A stretch of 64,000 nucleotides of DNA. Origin: Brevibacterium sp. UMB1308A (GTDB lineage Bacteria; Actinomycetota; Actinomycetes; Actinomycetales; Brevibacteriaceae). The stretch's first letter is position 1. Each line of letters opens with the position of its first letter. Shown here piece after piece: positions 37,915 to 46,678 of this stretch. The stretch covers positions 16,155-80,154 of the forward strand of contig NZ_JASPDO010000009.1 of the NCBI RefSeq assembly GCF_030230605.1, given 5' to 3'. The position numbers were made by a program, and so were the translations under genes. The notes under the pieces were generated by a model. The model saw only the letters and a program-made list of their open reading frames with translations, made no database searches and was not told where the DNA came from.

Positions 37915-38712
37915 GTGGACACTGTTCGTTGGAGTATCGACATCAGGGACATCGACGCTCCAGTACTACATGAAGAAGGTGCCGATCTTCTGTGCGAAAC
38001 CGCCAGCATCGGCAAAATCTTCCTTCTCGTAGAGGTCGCACGCCGAATCCTGAACGGCGACCTGGATCCCACGTCCCCCATCGACATTCCGCAAGACCAC
38101 TTAGTTGAAGAATCGGGAATCCTATACAGGTTCGTCAATCAAAACATTGCAGTTGCTGACGCGGCTTTGCTCGTGGGCGCGTTCTCAGATAACTTGGCAA
38201 CCAACGCCCTCATTCACATGTGCGGGTTGGATACTGTGCGTTCCGTTTCCCGCGAACTAGGATATAAGCACACGGCACTTTTGGACTTCATTCGCGACGA
38301 AGAACGCACACCTGACCTCCCCTGGGCATCTTCAGCTGGAACTGCCCGGGAACTTTCGCACGTCATGGAACAGCTGCACCATGGCACTGTTGTCTCTCCC
38401 GAGGTGAGCGCTCAAGTGTTGTCGTGGCTTGCCTCCGATGCGGACACGTCTATGTTCGCTGACGCCTTTTACCTTGACCCTCTGGCGCACATTCATGAAG
38501 ACGGAGTGCTGTTGCGTCATAAGACAGGAACCACCGAGGTCGTCCGGGCTGATGTGGGTATCGTCACCGGCCCAAAGGCCACAGTGTCATACGCGGTACT
38601 TGCGAACTGGAAAGGGATGGACGATCAACGTGAACCAGTCATGCAGAGAATGCGTGCGCTGGGTGCTCAGGTGCGCGCGTATGTCACGGGTAGATCTGCG
38701 CATGTAGGCTAA
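37915..38712 (+). CDS. Serine hydrolase, class A beta-lactamase-like
   Basis: 265 residues from GTG 37915, chosen because AAGGAG lies seven bases upstream. The three active-site boxes of the penicillin-recognising fold are present: TASIGK (SxxK) near residue 37, FSDN (SDN) near 92 and HKTG near 203. There is no signal peptide, which is unusual, since classical beta-lactamases are exported. It is therefore more likely a cytoplasmic esterase or amidase of the same fold than a resistance enzyme. Confidence 0.78.
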   Translation: MDTVRWSIDIRDIDAPVLHEEGADLLCETASIGKIFLLVEVARRILNGDLDPTSPIDIPQDHLVEESGILYRFVNQNIAVADAALLVGAFSDNLATNALIHMCGLDTVRSVSRELGYKHTALLDFIRDEERTPDLPWASSAGTARELSHVMEQLHHGTVVSPEVSAQVLSWLASDADTSMFADAFYLDPLAHIHEDGVLLRHKTGTTEVVRADVGIVTGPKATVSYAVLANWKGMDDQREPVMQRMRALGAQVRAYVTGRSAHVG

Positions 38713-38717
38713 AACCT

Positions 38718-39329
38718 ATGCAACCTGTTGAAATCGAAACTGAACGTTTGGTGCTACGTCCGCTGCAACCCGGTGATGCACAGGCCATCTGCGACATTTG
38801 CCAGGACCCACTGATCCAAAAGTGGACCATGGTCCCTTCACCGTATCTGCTCAGTGATGCGGAATCGTTCATCTCTTTGACAACCCAATGGTGGGAATCC
38901 GACCAGCCCACCTGGATCATGCTCCTCAAGGAGGCACTCACGGAAGGCTCCCCAGACGCGGACGCCGATACCGCCTCGGCGCAGGTTGCCGGCATGATTT
39001 CGTACAACAACCCACTCATCGCAGGAGACCGCGGCGAGGTTGGCTACTGGGCCAACCCCGAACACCGCGGCAAGGACTACACCAGCGAGGCACTCAACGC
39101 GATCATCGACTGGGGTTTTGAGCTGGGGCTAGGCGCGATCGGTTGGCGTTGCGAAGTCCACGACGGTGTGCCTAACTACGCGAGTGCTCGTGTGGCGCAA
39201 AAGTGTGGCTTTGTCTACGACGGCACGATCCGCTTAGAACACACCAACAAAGGCAAGCTCTACGACTCGCGAATCGCAACCCTCACACCCAAAGACCCGC
39301 GCACCGACACCGGCCCGTGGCCAGATTAA
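38718..39329 (+). CDS. GNAT acetyltransferase (RimJ/RimL type)
   Basis: 203 residues, five bases after the serine hydrolase and probably in the same transcript. Opening IETERLVLRPLQPGDAQAI, the acetyl-CoA segment YWANPEHRGKDYTSEALNAI and NYASARVAQKCGFVYDGTIR are typical of acetylases of ribosomal proteins and of small amines. The substrate is unknown. Confidence 0.82.
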   Translation: MQPVEIETERLVLRPLQPGDAQAICDICQDPLIQKWTMVPSPYLLSDAESFISLTTQWWESDQPTWIMLLKEALTEGSPDADADTASAQVAGMISYNNPLIAGDRGEVGYWANPEHRGKDYTSEALNAIIDWGFELGLGAIGWRCEVHDGVPNYASARVAQKCGFVYDGTIRLEHTNKGKLYDSRIATLTPKDPRTDTGPWPD

Positions 39330-39369
39330 AGCCCACAGGCCGGGTGTAGCGGAACCGCTGAGGCCCACG

Positions 39370-40359
39370 TTAAGACGCCTTCGACTCCGCAACGATCGAC
39401 AGCACCTTTTGGTATCCGGTTGGAAGGTTTACACCAGCCACACCGGATGCCTCGGTCATGGGAACCACGTGGATTTGGTTGTTCTTCACGGCAGGAATCT
39501 GCGCAACGGCCGGGTTGTTGAGAAGCGACTCGAACGGCTCCTTGCCCTTGCCCATAAAGTCTTCGAGCAAAATGATGTCCGGTTGAGCTTTGACCAGCTT
39601 TTCTACGTCAATCGGTGAGGTGTTCTCAATACCCAGCGTTTCGGTTGCGTCCTTCGCACCAGCACGGATCGCAAGCCCGGGAAGCATCTGGTCTGAGTCC
39701 ATCACCATGATCTTGTCACCGCGCGCCATGAGAGCGAGCGCAGACGGTTCATGGTCAGCGTCCATGCGCTTGTCGTCGATCTCCTTGATCTTTTTCATAA
39801 GCGCATCTGATTCGGATGTTGCTTTGTCTTCTTCGTGGAGTGCTTCACCCACCCGTTTGAGCGTTTCCGCGTACTTCTCTGGGGTGCTGAAGTCCTCGGT
39901 GTGCAACTGCAGCACCGGCACGTTCGCCTTCTGTAGCTGCTCCGCTGCGGACTTTTCTCCCCCGTGACGCGCGGTGGTGAGCACCAGGTCAGGCTTGAAC
40001 GCCAGAATCTGTTCAGCGTCTGGGTTCACGCCCGGTGGCAAAGTGTTTTCGACCTTCCTGGCTTCCAATGGCACCATGCCCATTTGAGGGTTCTTCGAGC
40101 TTGCGCTCACGGCTGCCATGTTGTCAGCACCTGTGAGCAAGAGAGCCATATCGGATATTTCAGAGCTGGTTGCAACGACGCGAGTGGGCTTCTCTTTTGG
40201 AACAACGAACTCACTAGCACCGGTGTCACCGTTGCCCTCAGAGTTTCCAGCACCTCCAGCGTCTTCAGACTGACCGTTCGAACATCCCGTCAACGCCAGA
40301 ACGCCAATCATTCCCACCGCACACGTGCGGACAGCGGATCGGACAACCTTCTTCAGCAT
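39370..40359 (-). CDS. hmuT: Haem/iron ABC transporter substrate-binding lipoprotein
   Basis: 329 residues. Signal peptide with lipobox LTGC at about residues 23-26, then a Ser/Gly/Glu linker, then a class III (helical backbone) binding protein: RVVATSSEISDMALLLTGAD, FKPDLVLTTARHGG and the C-terminal VPMTEASGVAGVNLPTGYQK in parts. This pattern is closest to HmuT/HutB haem-binding proteins. It is the last gene of a permease-ATPase-binding protein set transcribed leftwards. Confidence 0.82.
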   Translation of the reverse strand: MLKKVVRSAVRTCAVGMIGVLALTGCSNGQSEDAGGAGNSEGNGDTGASEFVVPKEKPTRVVATSSEISDMALLLTGADNMAAVSASSKNPQMGMVPLEARKVENTLPPGVNPDAEQILAFKPDLVLTTARHGGEKSAAEQLQKANVPVLQLHTEDFSTPEKYAETLKRVGEALHEEDKATSESDALMKKIKEIDDKRMDADHEPSALALMARGDKIMVMDSDQMLPGLAIRAGAKDATETLGIENTSPIDVEKLVKAQPDIILLEDFMGKGKEPFESLLNNPAVAQIPAVKNNQIHVVPMTEASGVAGVNLPTGYQKVLSIVAESKAS

Positions 40360-40460
40360 TTTTCTCCTTCTAGACCCCTAACGGGCCAGCTCAAGGATAG
40401 TCGGCGCACACGTGCATGCACCTATTCGCATGTGCACATATGCGCAATCTCACAGTCGCA

Positions 40461-41270
40461 TCAGTCTAAAGGTGTGACGGTTAGCATCCCAGTGACCTCT
40501 GAGCGACGCACATCCACTTTGACCCCGTACGCGCTTTCTAAGAAAGCGGGGGTGAGAACGACCTCGGGCGGGCCCTGCGCCACCACCTGGGAACCCGCCG
40601 AGGTGGGAGCCAGCAGCACGAGTTCGTCGCAGTACCGTGCGGCTTGAGTGATGTCGTGGAGGACCGCGATCACGGTGCGGTGTCCGCTGGCCCACGGGCG
40701 TAGCAACTGCAGCACCCGCTGTTCGTGGTTGAGATCCAAGGCCGAGGTGGGTTCGTCAAGGACCAGAGTGGGCGCTTCCTGCGCGATCGCGCGGGCCAGC
40801 GAAGTGAGTTGGCGCTCGCCTCCACTGGTTTGGCGTACGGGCCGGTCAGCCCAGTCCGTGGCCCCCACCTGCTCTAACGCGGCGTCAATCACCTCGACGT
40901 CGTGGGCAGATTTCAGAGTGAACCGATCTTGGCGCACGTACCGGCCCATCGAAACGAGCTCACGGCCGGTGAAGTCGTCCGGAGGTGGCGTGTCTTAAGC
41001 GACAAACGCGACGTGTTCGGCGCGTTCCCGAGCGCTCATGTGCGCTATTTCATGACCGTCCACTCGTACAGAACCCGTGTAGGCACGAACACCAAGGATC
41101 GCGTGCAGAAGCGTTGATTTACCCGCCCCGTTGGGTCCAATAATGCCGTGAACATGACCTGGTTCGAACGTCGCAGACACATCGCTCAGTACAGTGCGTT
41201 TGCCGTACGCAACCGCCACGTTTTCCAGAGTGACGCCGGTACTCATCGCCTGTTCCCCGTTTGTCGTCAC
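40461..41270 (-). pseudogene. hmuV: Haem ABC transporter ATPase, interrupted at the Q-loop
   Basis: One continuous frame except for TAA at 40997-40995. The first part has Walker A GPNGAGKST and ends HVAFVA-stop. The second part goes on DTPPPDDFTGRELVSMGRY, with signature TSGGERQ, Walker B TLVLDEPTSALD and a switch histidine in VLHDITQ. In relatives the stop position is the Q-loop glutamine (FVPQDT), so a CAA to TAA change explains it. Unless read through, the transporter lacks its motor. GTG 41270 overlaps the permease gene (GTGA); ATG 41246 is an alternative start. Confidence 0.85.
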
Positions 41271-42319
41271 CGTGCCCTCCGCATCACCAGGAACAGCAAG
41301 AATGGTGCGCCCACCAGTGCTGTTACGGTTCCGGTTTGGAGCACAACAGGGTTAAAGATCATCCGCGCGCACGTGTCGGCGACAACCAGGAACGTTCCTC
41401 CTAGAAAGAACGAGGCTGGGAGCAAGAACGTGTGGTCGGAACGGAACATCAAACGCACCAAGTGCGGAACCACCAAACCAACAAACGCAATGATTCCCGT
41501 GATCGCCACACCAGCGGCGGTGGTGAGAGCTGCGGCTGCCAACACCAGCTGCGAGACCCGGCGCACTTCAACCCCAGAGGACTGAGCGGTGGTCTCCCCC
41601 AGAGCGAACATGTTGAGTTCACGCGCAAAGAACAGCACACCGGCCGCACCAACAAACAGCGGAATGATCGCAACACCCAGATCGCTCATGGTGCGGCCTG
41701 TCAGATCACCGTTGAGCCAAAACAACGCAGAACGCGCGTCCTCAGCGTTCGTCGCATTCGCAATCACCGCTGAAATTACGGCACCCAAAAACGCGTTCAT
41801 CGACATACCCACCAACAACAGGGTTGCCGGGGAACCACCTCGGCGGAATCCAATCGCTTGGACAACAAACGTGGCAACCAACGCTCCCACAAAAGCGCCC
41901 ACGGGCAAAACCCACGGGTTCGCAACACCGCACACGATGCACAAAACCGCCACGGTAGCCGCGCCACTGGACACTCCTGTGATGCCAGGTTCTGCTAACG
42001 GATTGCGGAACACCGCCTGCATTGCCGCGCCCGCGATACTGAGTGAGCCACCCACCAAAGCCGCCGTGAGAACCCGTGGCAGGCGCACCTCGGTCACCAA
42101 CAGATCAGGGCCTTGTGGCTCCACACCGCCCGGCATTAACCGTGCCAAAGCGCCAACGACCTCGGGAAGGGTCAGCGTCACAGGGCCAACCGCAACAGCA
42201 ACAAAACTGGCGACAAGCAACACCACAGCAAGCACACCGAGCCACACGAACCGGGTCGGCAAGGTGGTAGAGCGCATCACGGCTGGGCGGGTGCGCTGAG
42301 GAACTTCACGTTTGGGCAT
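41267..42319 (-). CDS. hmuU: Haem/iron ABC transporter permease (FecCD family)
   Basis: 350 residues from ATG 42319; an ATG at 42349 would place the two divergent starts only two bases apart. About nine or ten membrane helices. FecCD landmarks are LPRVLTAALVGGSLSIAGAAMQ, NPLAEPGITGVSSGAA and GIIAFVGLVVPHLVR, the latter being the contact loop for the ATPase. It forms the channel for the HmuT-bound ligand. With hmuV broken, the transporter would be inactive in this strain. Confidence 0.9.
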   Translation of the reverse strand: MPKREVPQRTRPAVMRSTTLPTRFVWLGVLAVVLLVASFVAVAVGPVTLTLPEVVGALARLMPGGVEPQGPDLLVTEVRLPRVLTAALVGGSLSIAGAAMQAVFRNPLAEPGITGVSSGAATVAVLCIVCGVANPWVLPVGAFVGALVATFVVQAIGFRRGGSPATLLLVGMSMNAFLGAVISAVIANATNAEDARSALFWLNGDLTGRTMSDLGVAIIPLFVGAAGVLFFARELNMFALGETTAQSSGVEVRRVSQLVLAAAALTTAAGVAITGIIAFVGLVVPHLVRLMFRSDHTFLLPASFFLGGTFLVVADTCARMIFNPVVLQTGTVTALVGAPFLLFLVMRRAR

Positions 42320-42351
42320 GTCTCCTACAAGAATACGGATACGATACATGT

Positions 42352-44412
42352 ATGGCGGTAGACCCAGCGGTGTTGCGTGAATTTGCGTCCGAACTAGGAA
42401 TACGAACTGAGTACTACGGCAGTGACGGTGCTTTCAAAAGCGTGCCGCACGAAACCTTGCAAGCGGTCGTGGCGTCGTTTGGGTATCCGGTTGAGTCGAA
42501 CCAGGACGTTGACGCGGCCCGCACAGAACGCACCCTCGCATACTGGCAACGGACCTTGCCTCCCATCACCGTGACACGCGACGACCGGGAGGACACAATC
42601 CCGGTTCATGTCCCCCATGGGACGTCCGTGACCGTGGACATGCTTTTTGAAGACGGCGGGGGTCAGGCGCTCACCCAGGTTGAGGACAATACGCCGCCTT
42701 TTGATACCGGCGCCGAGGTCGTTGGCCAGGCCCGCTTTTTACTTCCGGCAGGGCTGCCGTTGGGGTGGCACACGCTGGTGGCACACACGGAAAAAGGCGA
42801 GGCACACGCGCAAGCGGTGGTGACACCGGCGCGGTTGACCACCTCAGACGTGGTGAGTAGACGACGTGCCGTGGGCGTTCACGCGCAGCTGTACTCAGTG
42901 CGGTCGGAACGGTCCTGGGGTATGGGCGATATCGCTGATCTTCGTGATGTGAGCGCGATCCTGGGGGCGCGCTTCAACGCTGATTTTGTGCAGATCAACC
43001 CGTTGCACGCCACTGCGCCCGCTCCCCCGGTTGAAGCGTCGCCGTATTTGCCGTCATCGCGGCGTTTTTTCGCTGCCTTGTATGTGCGGGTGGAGGACAT
43101 TCCGGAGTTTGCGCAGGCGCCTGAGTCTGTTCGGCAACGTGTGCGCGAATTGCACCAGCAGTTTGCGTCGGTTAACCGGCTGAATACGTTGCTTGATAGG
43201 AACCGGGTGTTGACGGCGAAGCTCGAAGCGCTGGAGCTGTTGTTTGCGGTTCCGCGCACCCCGGCGCGGAAGGCGCTGTTCGATGCGTATCGCAGGGCGG
43301 AAGGTTCCGGACTGTCCGAGTTTGCTCAGTGGTGCGCGGATGAGGCGGGACGATGCCGGCCTGGGGACGCGGTGATGGCTGATCCTGAGTTTCACGCTTG
43401 GGTGCAGTGGATCATCGACGAGCAACTTATGCATGCTCAGTCTGCTGCGACGGCTGCGGGTATGCGTATTGGCATCATGCATGACCTGGCTGTGGGAGTC
43501 GAAGAGAACGGTGCCGATGCATGGATGCACAGGACCGTTTTAGCTGAGGGCGTGTCGGTTGGTGCTCCGGCTGATCAGTACAACGAGCATGGTCAGGATT
43601 GGTCGCAATCCCCGTGGCACCCCGAACGCATGGTCCAGCACTGCTACCGGCCGTGGCGTGACATGCTGCGTACGCTCATGCGTCATGCCGGGGGCTTACG
43701 GGTTGACCACATTCTGGGGCTGTTCCGTTTGTGGTGGATTCCACGTGGCAACACCGCGCTCAACGGCGCATATGTGACGTATGTCCACGAGGCGTTTGTA
43801 GGGATTCTGGCGTTGGAGGCGCAGAGGTCCGGCACCGTTGTGGTGGGTGAGGACTTGGGAACGTTCGAACCGTGGATCCAGGACTATTTGCAGGAGCGTG
43901 GGATCCTGGGCACCTCGGTACTGTGGTTCGAGCGGGACGGTGGGACACCTCGGGCCCCGCAACGATACCGACGCGCGTGCCTAGCAACGGTCAACACGCA
44001 CGATTTGGCGCCGGTGCGTGGGTATGTGGACTGTTCGCATGTCAAGGTGCGTGAACAGTTGGGGTTGCTCACCCGGCCGGTGACCCAGGAGTTTGCTGAC
44101 GAGAAGCGGGCGATTGATGCGGTCGTTGAGGCGGCGGATGTGGCGGGATGCTTCGGCCCTGAGGGCTCGAGCGACACGGATGATTTGGTTGTGGGGTTGC
44201 ACCGGTATATCGCGCAGACGCCAGCAGTTCTGGTTGCGGCGGGGCTTGCCGATTGTGTGGGTGAACGGCGCATGCAGAATCAGCCGGGGACAAACACGGA
44301 GTACCCGAACTGGAAACTGCCGCTTGCTGATTCGAAAGGTCGTGTGGTGTTGGTCGACGATCTGGTTGGGCAGCCTCTGCTTGCTCGCATTATGGATGCG
44401 CTTTCCGAATAA
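42352..44412 (+). CDS. malQ: 4-alpha-glucanotransferase (amylomaltase)
   Basis: 686 residues, family GH77. It disproportionates maltooligosaccharides. Recognisable are the N-terminal actinobacterial MalQ domain (about 1-160), HAQLYSVRSERSWGMGDIADL, GIMHDLAVGV, ALRLDHILGL-like GGLRVDHILGLFRLWW with the catalytic Asp, GEDLGTFEPWIQ with the catalytic Glu, and TVNTHDLAPVRGY. Its divergent promoter region with hmuU is only about 30 bases, so a leaderless or very short leader transcript is likely. Confidence 0.95.
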   Translation: MAVDPAVLREFASELGIRTEYYGSDGAFKSVPHETLQAVVASFGYPVESNQDVDAARTERTLAYWQRTLPPITVTRDDREDTIPVHVPHGTSVTVDMLFEDGGGQALTQVEDNTPPFDTGAEVVGQARFLLPAGLPLGWHTLVAHTEKGEAHAQAVVTPARLTTSDVVSRRRAVGVHAQLYSVRSERSWGMGDIADLRDVSAILGARFNADFVQINPLHATAPAPPVEASPYLPSSRRFFAALYVRVEDIPEFAQAPESVRQRVRELHQQFASVNRLNTLLDRNRVLTAKLEALELLFAVPRTPARKALFDAYRRAEGSGLSEFAQWCADEAGRCRPGDAVMADPEFHAWVQWIIDEQLMHAQSAATAAGMRIGIMHDLAVGVEENGADAWMHRTVLAEGVSVGAPADQYNEHGQDWSQSPWHPERMVQHCYRPWRDMLRTLMRHAGGLRVDHILGLFRLWWIPRGNTALNGAYVTYVHEAFVGILALEAQRSGTVVVGEDLGTFEPWIQDYLQERGILGTSVLWFERDGGTPRAPQRYRRACLATVNTHDLAPVRGYVDCSHVKVREQLGLLTRPVTQEFADEKRAIDAVVEAADVAGCFGPEGSSDTDDLVVGLHRYIAQTPAVLVAAGLADCVGERRMQNQPGTNTEYPNWKLPLADSKGRVVLVDDLVGQPLLARIMDALSE

Positions 44413-44431
44413 TTTTTTATACGATGAGCCC

Positions 44432-45160
44432 GTGACTGACTCATATAGCGTGAACGCGGAATGGTATGCGGCCCTGGTTATACCGTGGCAAGACGGGATG
44501 GACAGTGCGGTCCGAACGCTTTTAGGACCGATCGACGGTGGTGCTGTTGTCGACATCGCAAGTGGCGTGGGCACGGGTTTGCCACTGTTGCATGAACTGG
44601 GTGCGGAGCGCCTGTACGCGGTTGAACCGTCTGAAGCGATGCGGATTGGGCTGGTGACAACGGTGGCGCGCGATCCGAAGCTCATGAGTGTCACCACCGT
44701 TGTTCCGCATGCGTTTCCGCAGGCCAGCGAGCTATTGCCGGCGGAGTGGTCGGCGGGCGTGATGTTGAATGCGCTTGGTCACCTGGACGATACTGACCGG
44801 GAAGAGTTGTGGGCTACTGTTGCGAAGCGGCTGGTACCTGGCGGGAGATTTGTTCTTTCACTGCAACCACCTGAAACGGTCACGGAGATTCCGTGGGCCG
44901 ACTTTGGATCTGTGCAGATTGGTGATCATGTATTGCAGACGCGAGGCAAGGCGGAACCGCTGAGTGACACGCATGTGGAGTGGACCATGGAGTGGACGCT
45001 CATGGACCAGGACCGTGCCGTAATTGACGCTCGCACAACCACCTACCCGTGGCGGGTGCTCAGTCACGACCAGGTGGTTGACGAAGCGTCCCGGCACGGG
45101 CTCGTGGAAGTGCATGGCGAGGCGATTCCCACGTTTGTTGCGTTGGAAAAGCCTGTCTAG
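44432..45160 (+). CDS. SAM-dependent methyltransferase, class I
   Basis: 242 residues from the GTG at 44432 (MTDSYSVNAEWYAAL). Motif I VVDIASGVGTG binds S-adenosylmethionine, with YAVEPS as motif II and MLNALGHLDD as motif IV. The sequence order fits general small-molecule methyltransferases of the Methyltransf_25/11 type. The substrate is unknown. It lies 19 bases after malQ. Confidence 0.8.
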   Translation: MTDSYSVNAEWYAALVIPWQDGMDSAVRTLLGPIDGGAVVDIASGVGTGLPLLHELGAERLYAVEPSEAMRIGLVTTVARDPKLMSVTTVVPHAFPQASELLPAEWSAGVMLNALGHLDDTDREELWATVAKRLVPGGRFVLSLQPPETVTEIPWADFGSVQIGDHVLQTRGKAEPLSDTHVEWTMEWTLMDQDRAVIDARTTTYPWRVLSHDQVVDEASRHGLVEVHGEAIPTFVALEKPV

Positions 45161-45171
45161 ACGGAAAGCAA

Positions 45172-46068
45172 CTACTTCGTAAAGAAGTCGTTTGGACCGG
45201 TGATGTTTCCGTCCTTGTCGTACAAGTAGAAACCTTTGCCGTCAGCAATACCGCTGAAGCCAGCGTCGATCGCCTCTTGTAGCTTTGCGGCAAAACGTTG
45301 TTCGGTTTCGTCTTCAGAGTTACGTGAAATGTTTGCTGCAACGTTGAAGCCGACTACGTCGTACACCTCAAACGGGCCGCGTCCAAAATGGGTTCCGGCC
45401 TTCCATGCGTTGTCGATTGCTTCAGGTTCTCCAACCCCATTGATGTAGAGGGCTGATCCGGCACGCAACCATGGGATTAGCAACGAGTTTAGGAAGTACC
45501 CTGGCGTTTCTTTTTCTACTCGAGCAGGGACCATGCCAGTTTCTTCCGCAAATGTAACTGCTTTGTCAACGGTCGAAGGGTCCGTTTTGGACGTACCCAT
45601 GACTTCTGCGAGGTTCTGGGACCAGATACGGTTGGCGTAGTGGATTGCGACAAATCGTTCCGGTGCTCCGCTTGAGTCAGCGAAAAGCGAAGGCAGGAGC
45701 GATGAGGTGTTGGTGGCAAGCACTGTGCGTGCGTCAGCCAGTTTTCCTACTTTTTCCCATGTTTCGCGTTTCAGGTCCAAGTTTTCAGGTACCGCTTCAA
45801 TAATGATGTCAACGTCACTCACGGCTTTTGCAAGTTCAGTAGTGGTTGAAATTCGCGACAGCGCTTCATCGAACTTAGGTTCACTGAAGTCGCTGAGATC
45901 TTCCGAGTAGCCGCGACGCATCCAGTCCCAGCGAGCCGGCAGTTTGTCGAGTGATTCCTGGAACGGATCAAAAATTGTGACGTCTTTTCCGTGGTATGCC
46001 GCTTGCATAGCAATTTGGGATCCCAAAACGCCACCACCCAAGATTGTTACGGTCTTAAAGATTGTCAT
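45172..46068 (-). CDS. 3-hydroxyacyl-CoA (3-hydroxybutyryl-CoA) dehydrogenase
   Basis: 298 residues. N-terminal Rossmann domain with ILGGGVLGSQIAMQ and DPFQESLDK; AVPENLDLK and LATNTSSLLPSLF carry the active-site serine; HYANRIWSQNLAEV contains the HxN dyad equivalent, with the family's Phe-Asn-Pro replaced. The C-terminal helical domain begins near residue 185 with GYFLNSLLIPWL. It oxidises 3-hydroxyacyl-CoA with NAD in beta-oxidation or butyrate metabolism. Single gene, convergent with the methyltransferase. Confidence 0.88.
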   Translation of the reverse strand: MTIFKTVTILGGGVLGSQIAMQAAYHGKDVTIFDPFQESLDKLPARWDWMRRGYSEDLSDFSEPKFDEALSRISTTTELAKAVSDVDIIIEAVPENLDLKRETWEKVGKLADARTVLATNTSSLLPSLFADSSGAPERFVAIHYANRIWSQNLAEVMGTSKTDPSTVDKAVTFAEETGMVPARVEKETPGYFLNSLLIPWLRAGSALYINGVGEPEAIDNAWKAGTHFGRGPFEVYDVVGFNVAANISRNSEDETEQRFAAKLQEAIDAGFSGIADGKGFYLYDKDGNITGPNDFFTK

Positions 46069-46165
46069 TGTATGCCCCTCCTAAAGAGTCGAATGCCTGT
46101 GGTTCGAATGCTACTCCTGTCAGGAGACTGGGCGGGGTCATCGCGAAGCAAAATGTCTGTGAACT

Positions 46166-46567
46166 CTACTTGGACAAGCGGTCTTTACGACGTAGTTGAC
46201 CTGCGAGGATAGGGGCAACGAGGGACGTGAGGACAACCAGGATCCAGAAATCGCCGTTGCGCACATCGAAGGTGGCGAGGAACTGCCCGATTGTTGCTCC
46301 TTCAAGGAACATGGGCACAGCGTCGAAAACGTTAGTGAGAATGAACCAGCCAATTCCCATGATGACGTAGTCCGCGGGTTTGCAGTCCCGAATCTTGGGA
46401 ATAAAGATGAAGGCCATCCCTAAAATCAGAATCGATAAGATGATCCCGCTTACCGGACGTGCTGCATCTCCGATCGCGTCAACTAGCACGTTTTCGCGAA
46501 AGCCACCGTTCAAAATGGCCAGCGGAATGATGCCCAACCAGACGGCAAACGCCTTCAAGAACTTCAT
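46166..46567 (-). CDS. Small four-helix membrane protein, function unknown
   Basis: 133 residues, ATG start. Four hydrophobic helices (about 5-20, 38-58, 67-85, 105-125) joined by short loops; NGGFRENVLVDAIGD and IPKIRDCKPADYVIMGIGW (18 residues of it) are the most distinctive. Similar short proteins exist in unrelated bacteria without known function. It lies between convergent hairpins and the 3-hydroxyacyl-CoA dehydrogenase gene, about 100 bases upstream of it. Confidence 0.6.
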   Translation of the reverse strand: MKFLKAFAVWLGIIPLAILNGGFRENVLVDAIGDAARPVSGIILSILILGMAFIFIPKIRDCKPADYVIMGIGWFILTNVFDAVPMFLEGATIGQFLATFDVRNGDFWILVVLTSLVAPILAGQLRRKDRLSK

Positions 46568-46605
46568 GGCTCAATTATCTCAAACGTGCTTGCGCGCTTA
46601 CGTCG

Positions 46606-46637
46606 CAGGGCAGTCGCCTGAAGAGGTGACTGCCCTG
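46606..46637 (-). terminator. 14-bp hairpin after the LPXTG surface-protein gene
   Basis: CAGGGCAGTCGCCT, loop GAAG, AGGTGACTGCCCTG, with one G-T wobble. It lies just downstream of the large surface-protein gene on the minus strand. No T run follows. A tail-less terminator is likely. Confidence 0.65.
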
Positions 46638-46678
46638 TGTCATGCGCGCTTGCTAGCGCCTGTTAGCGCACAGCCGAG

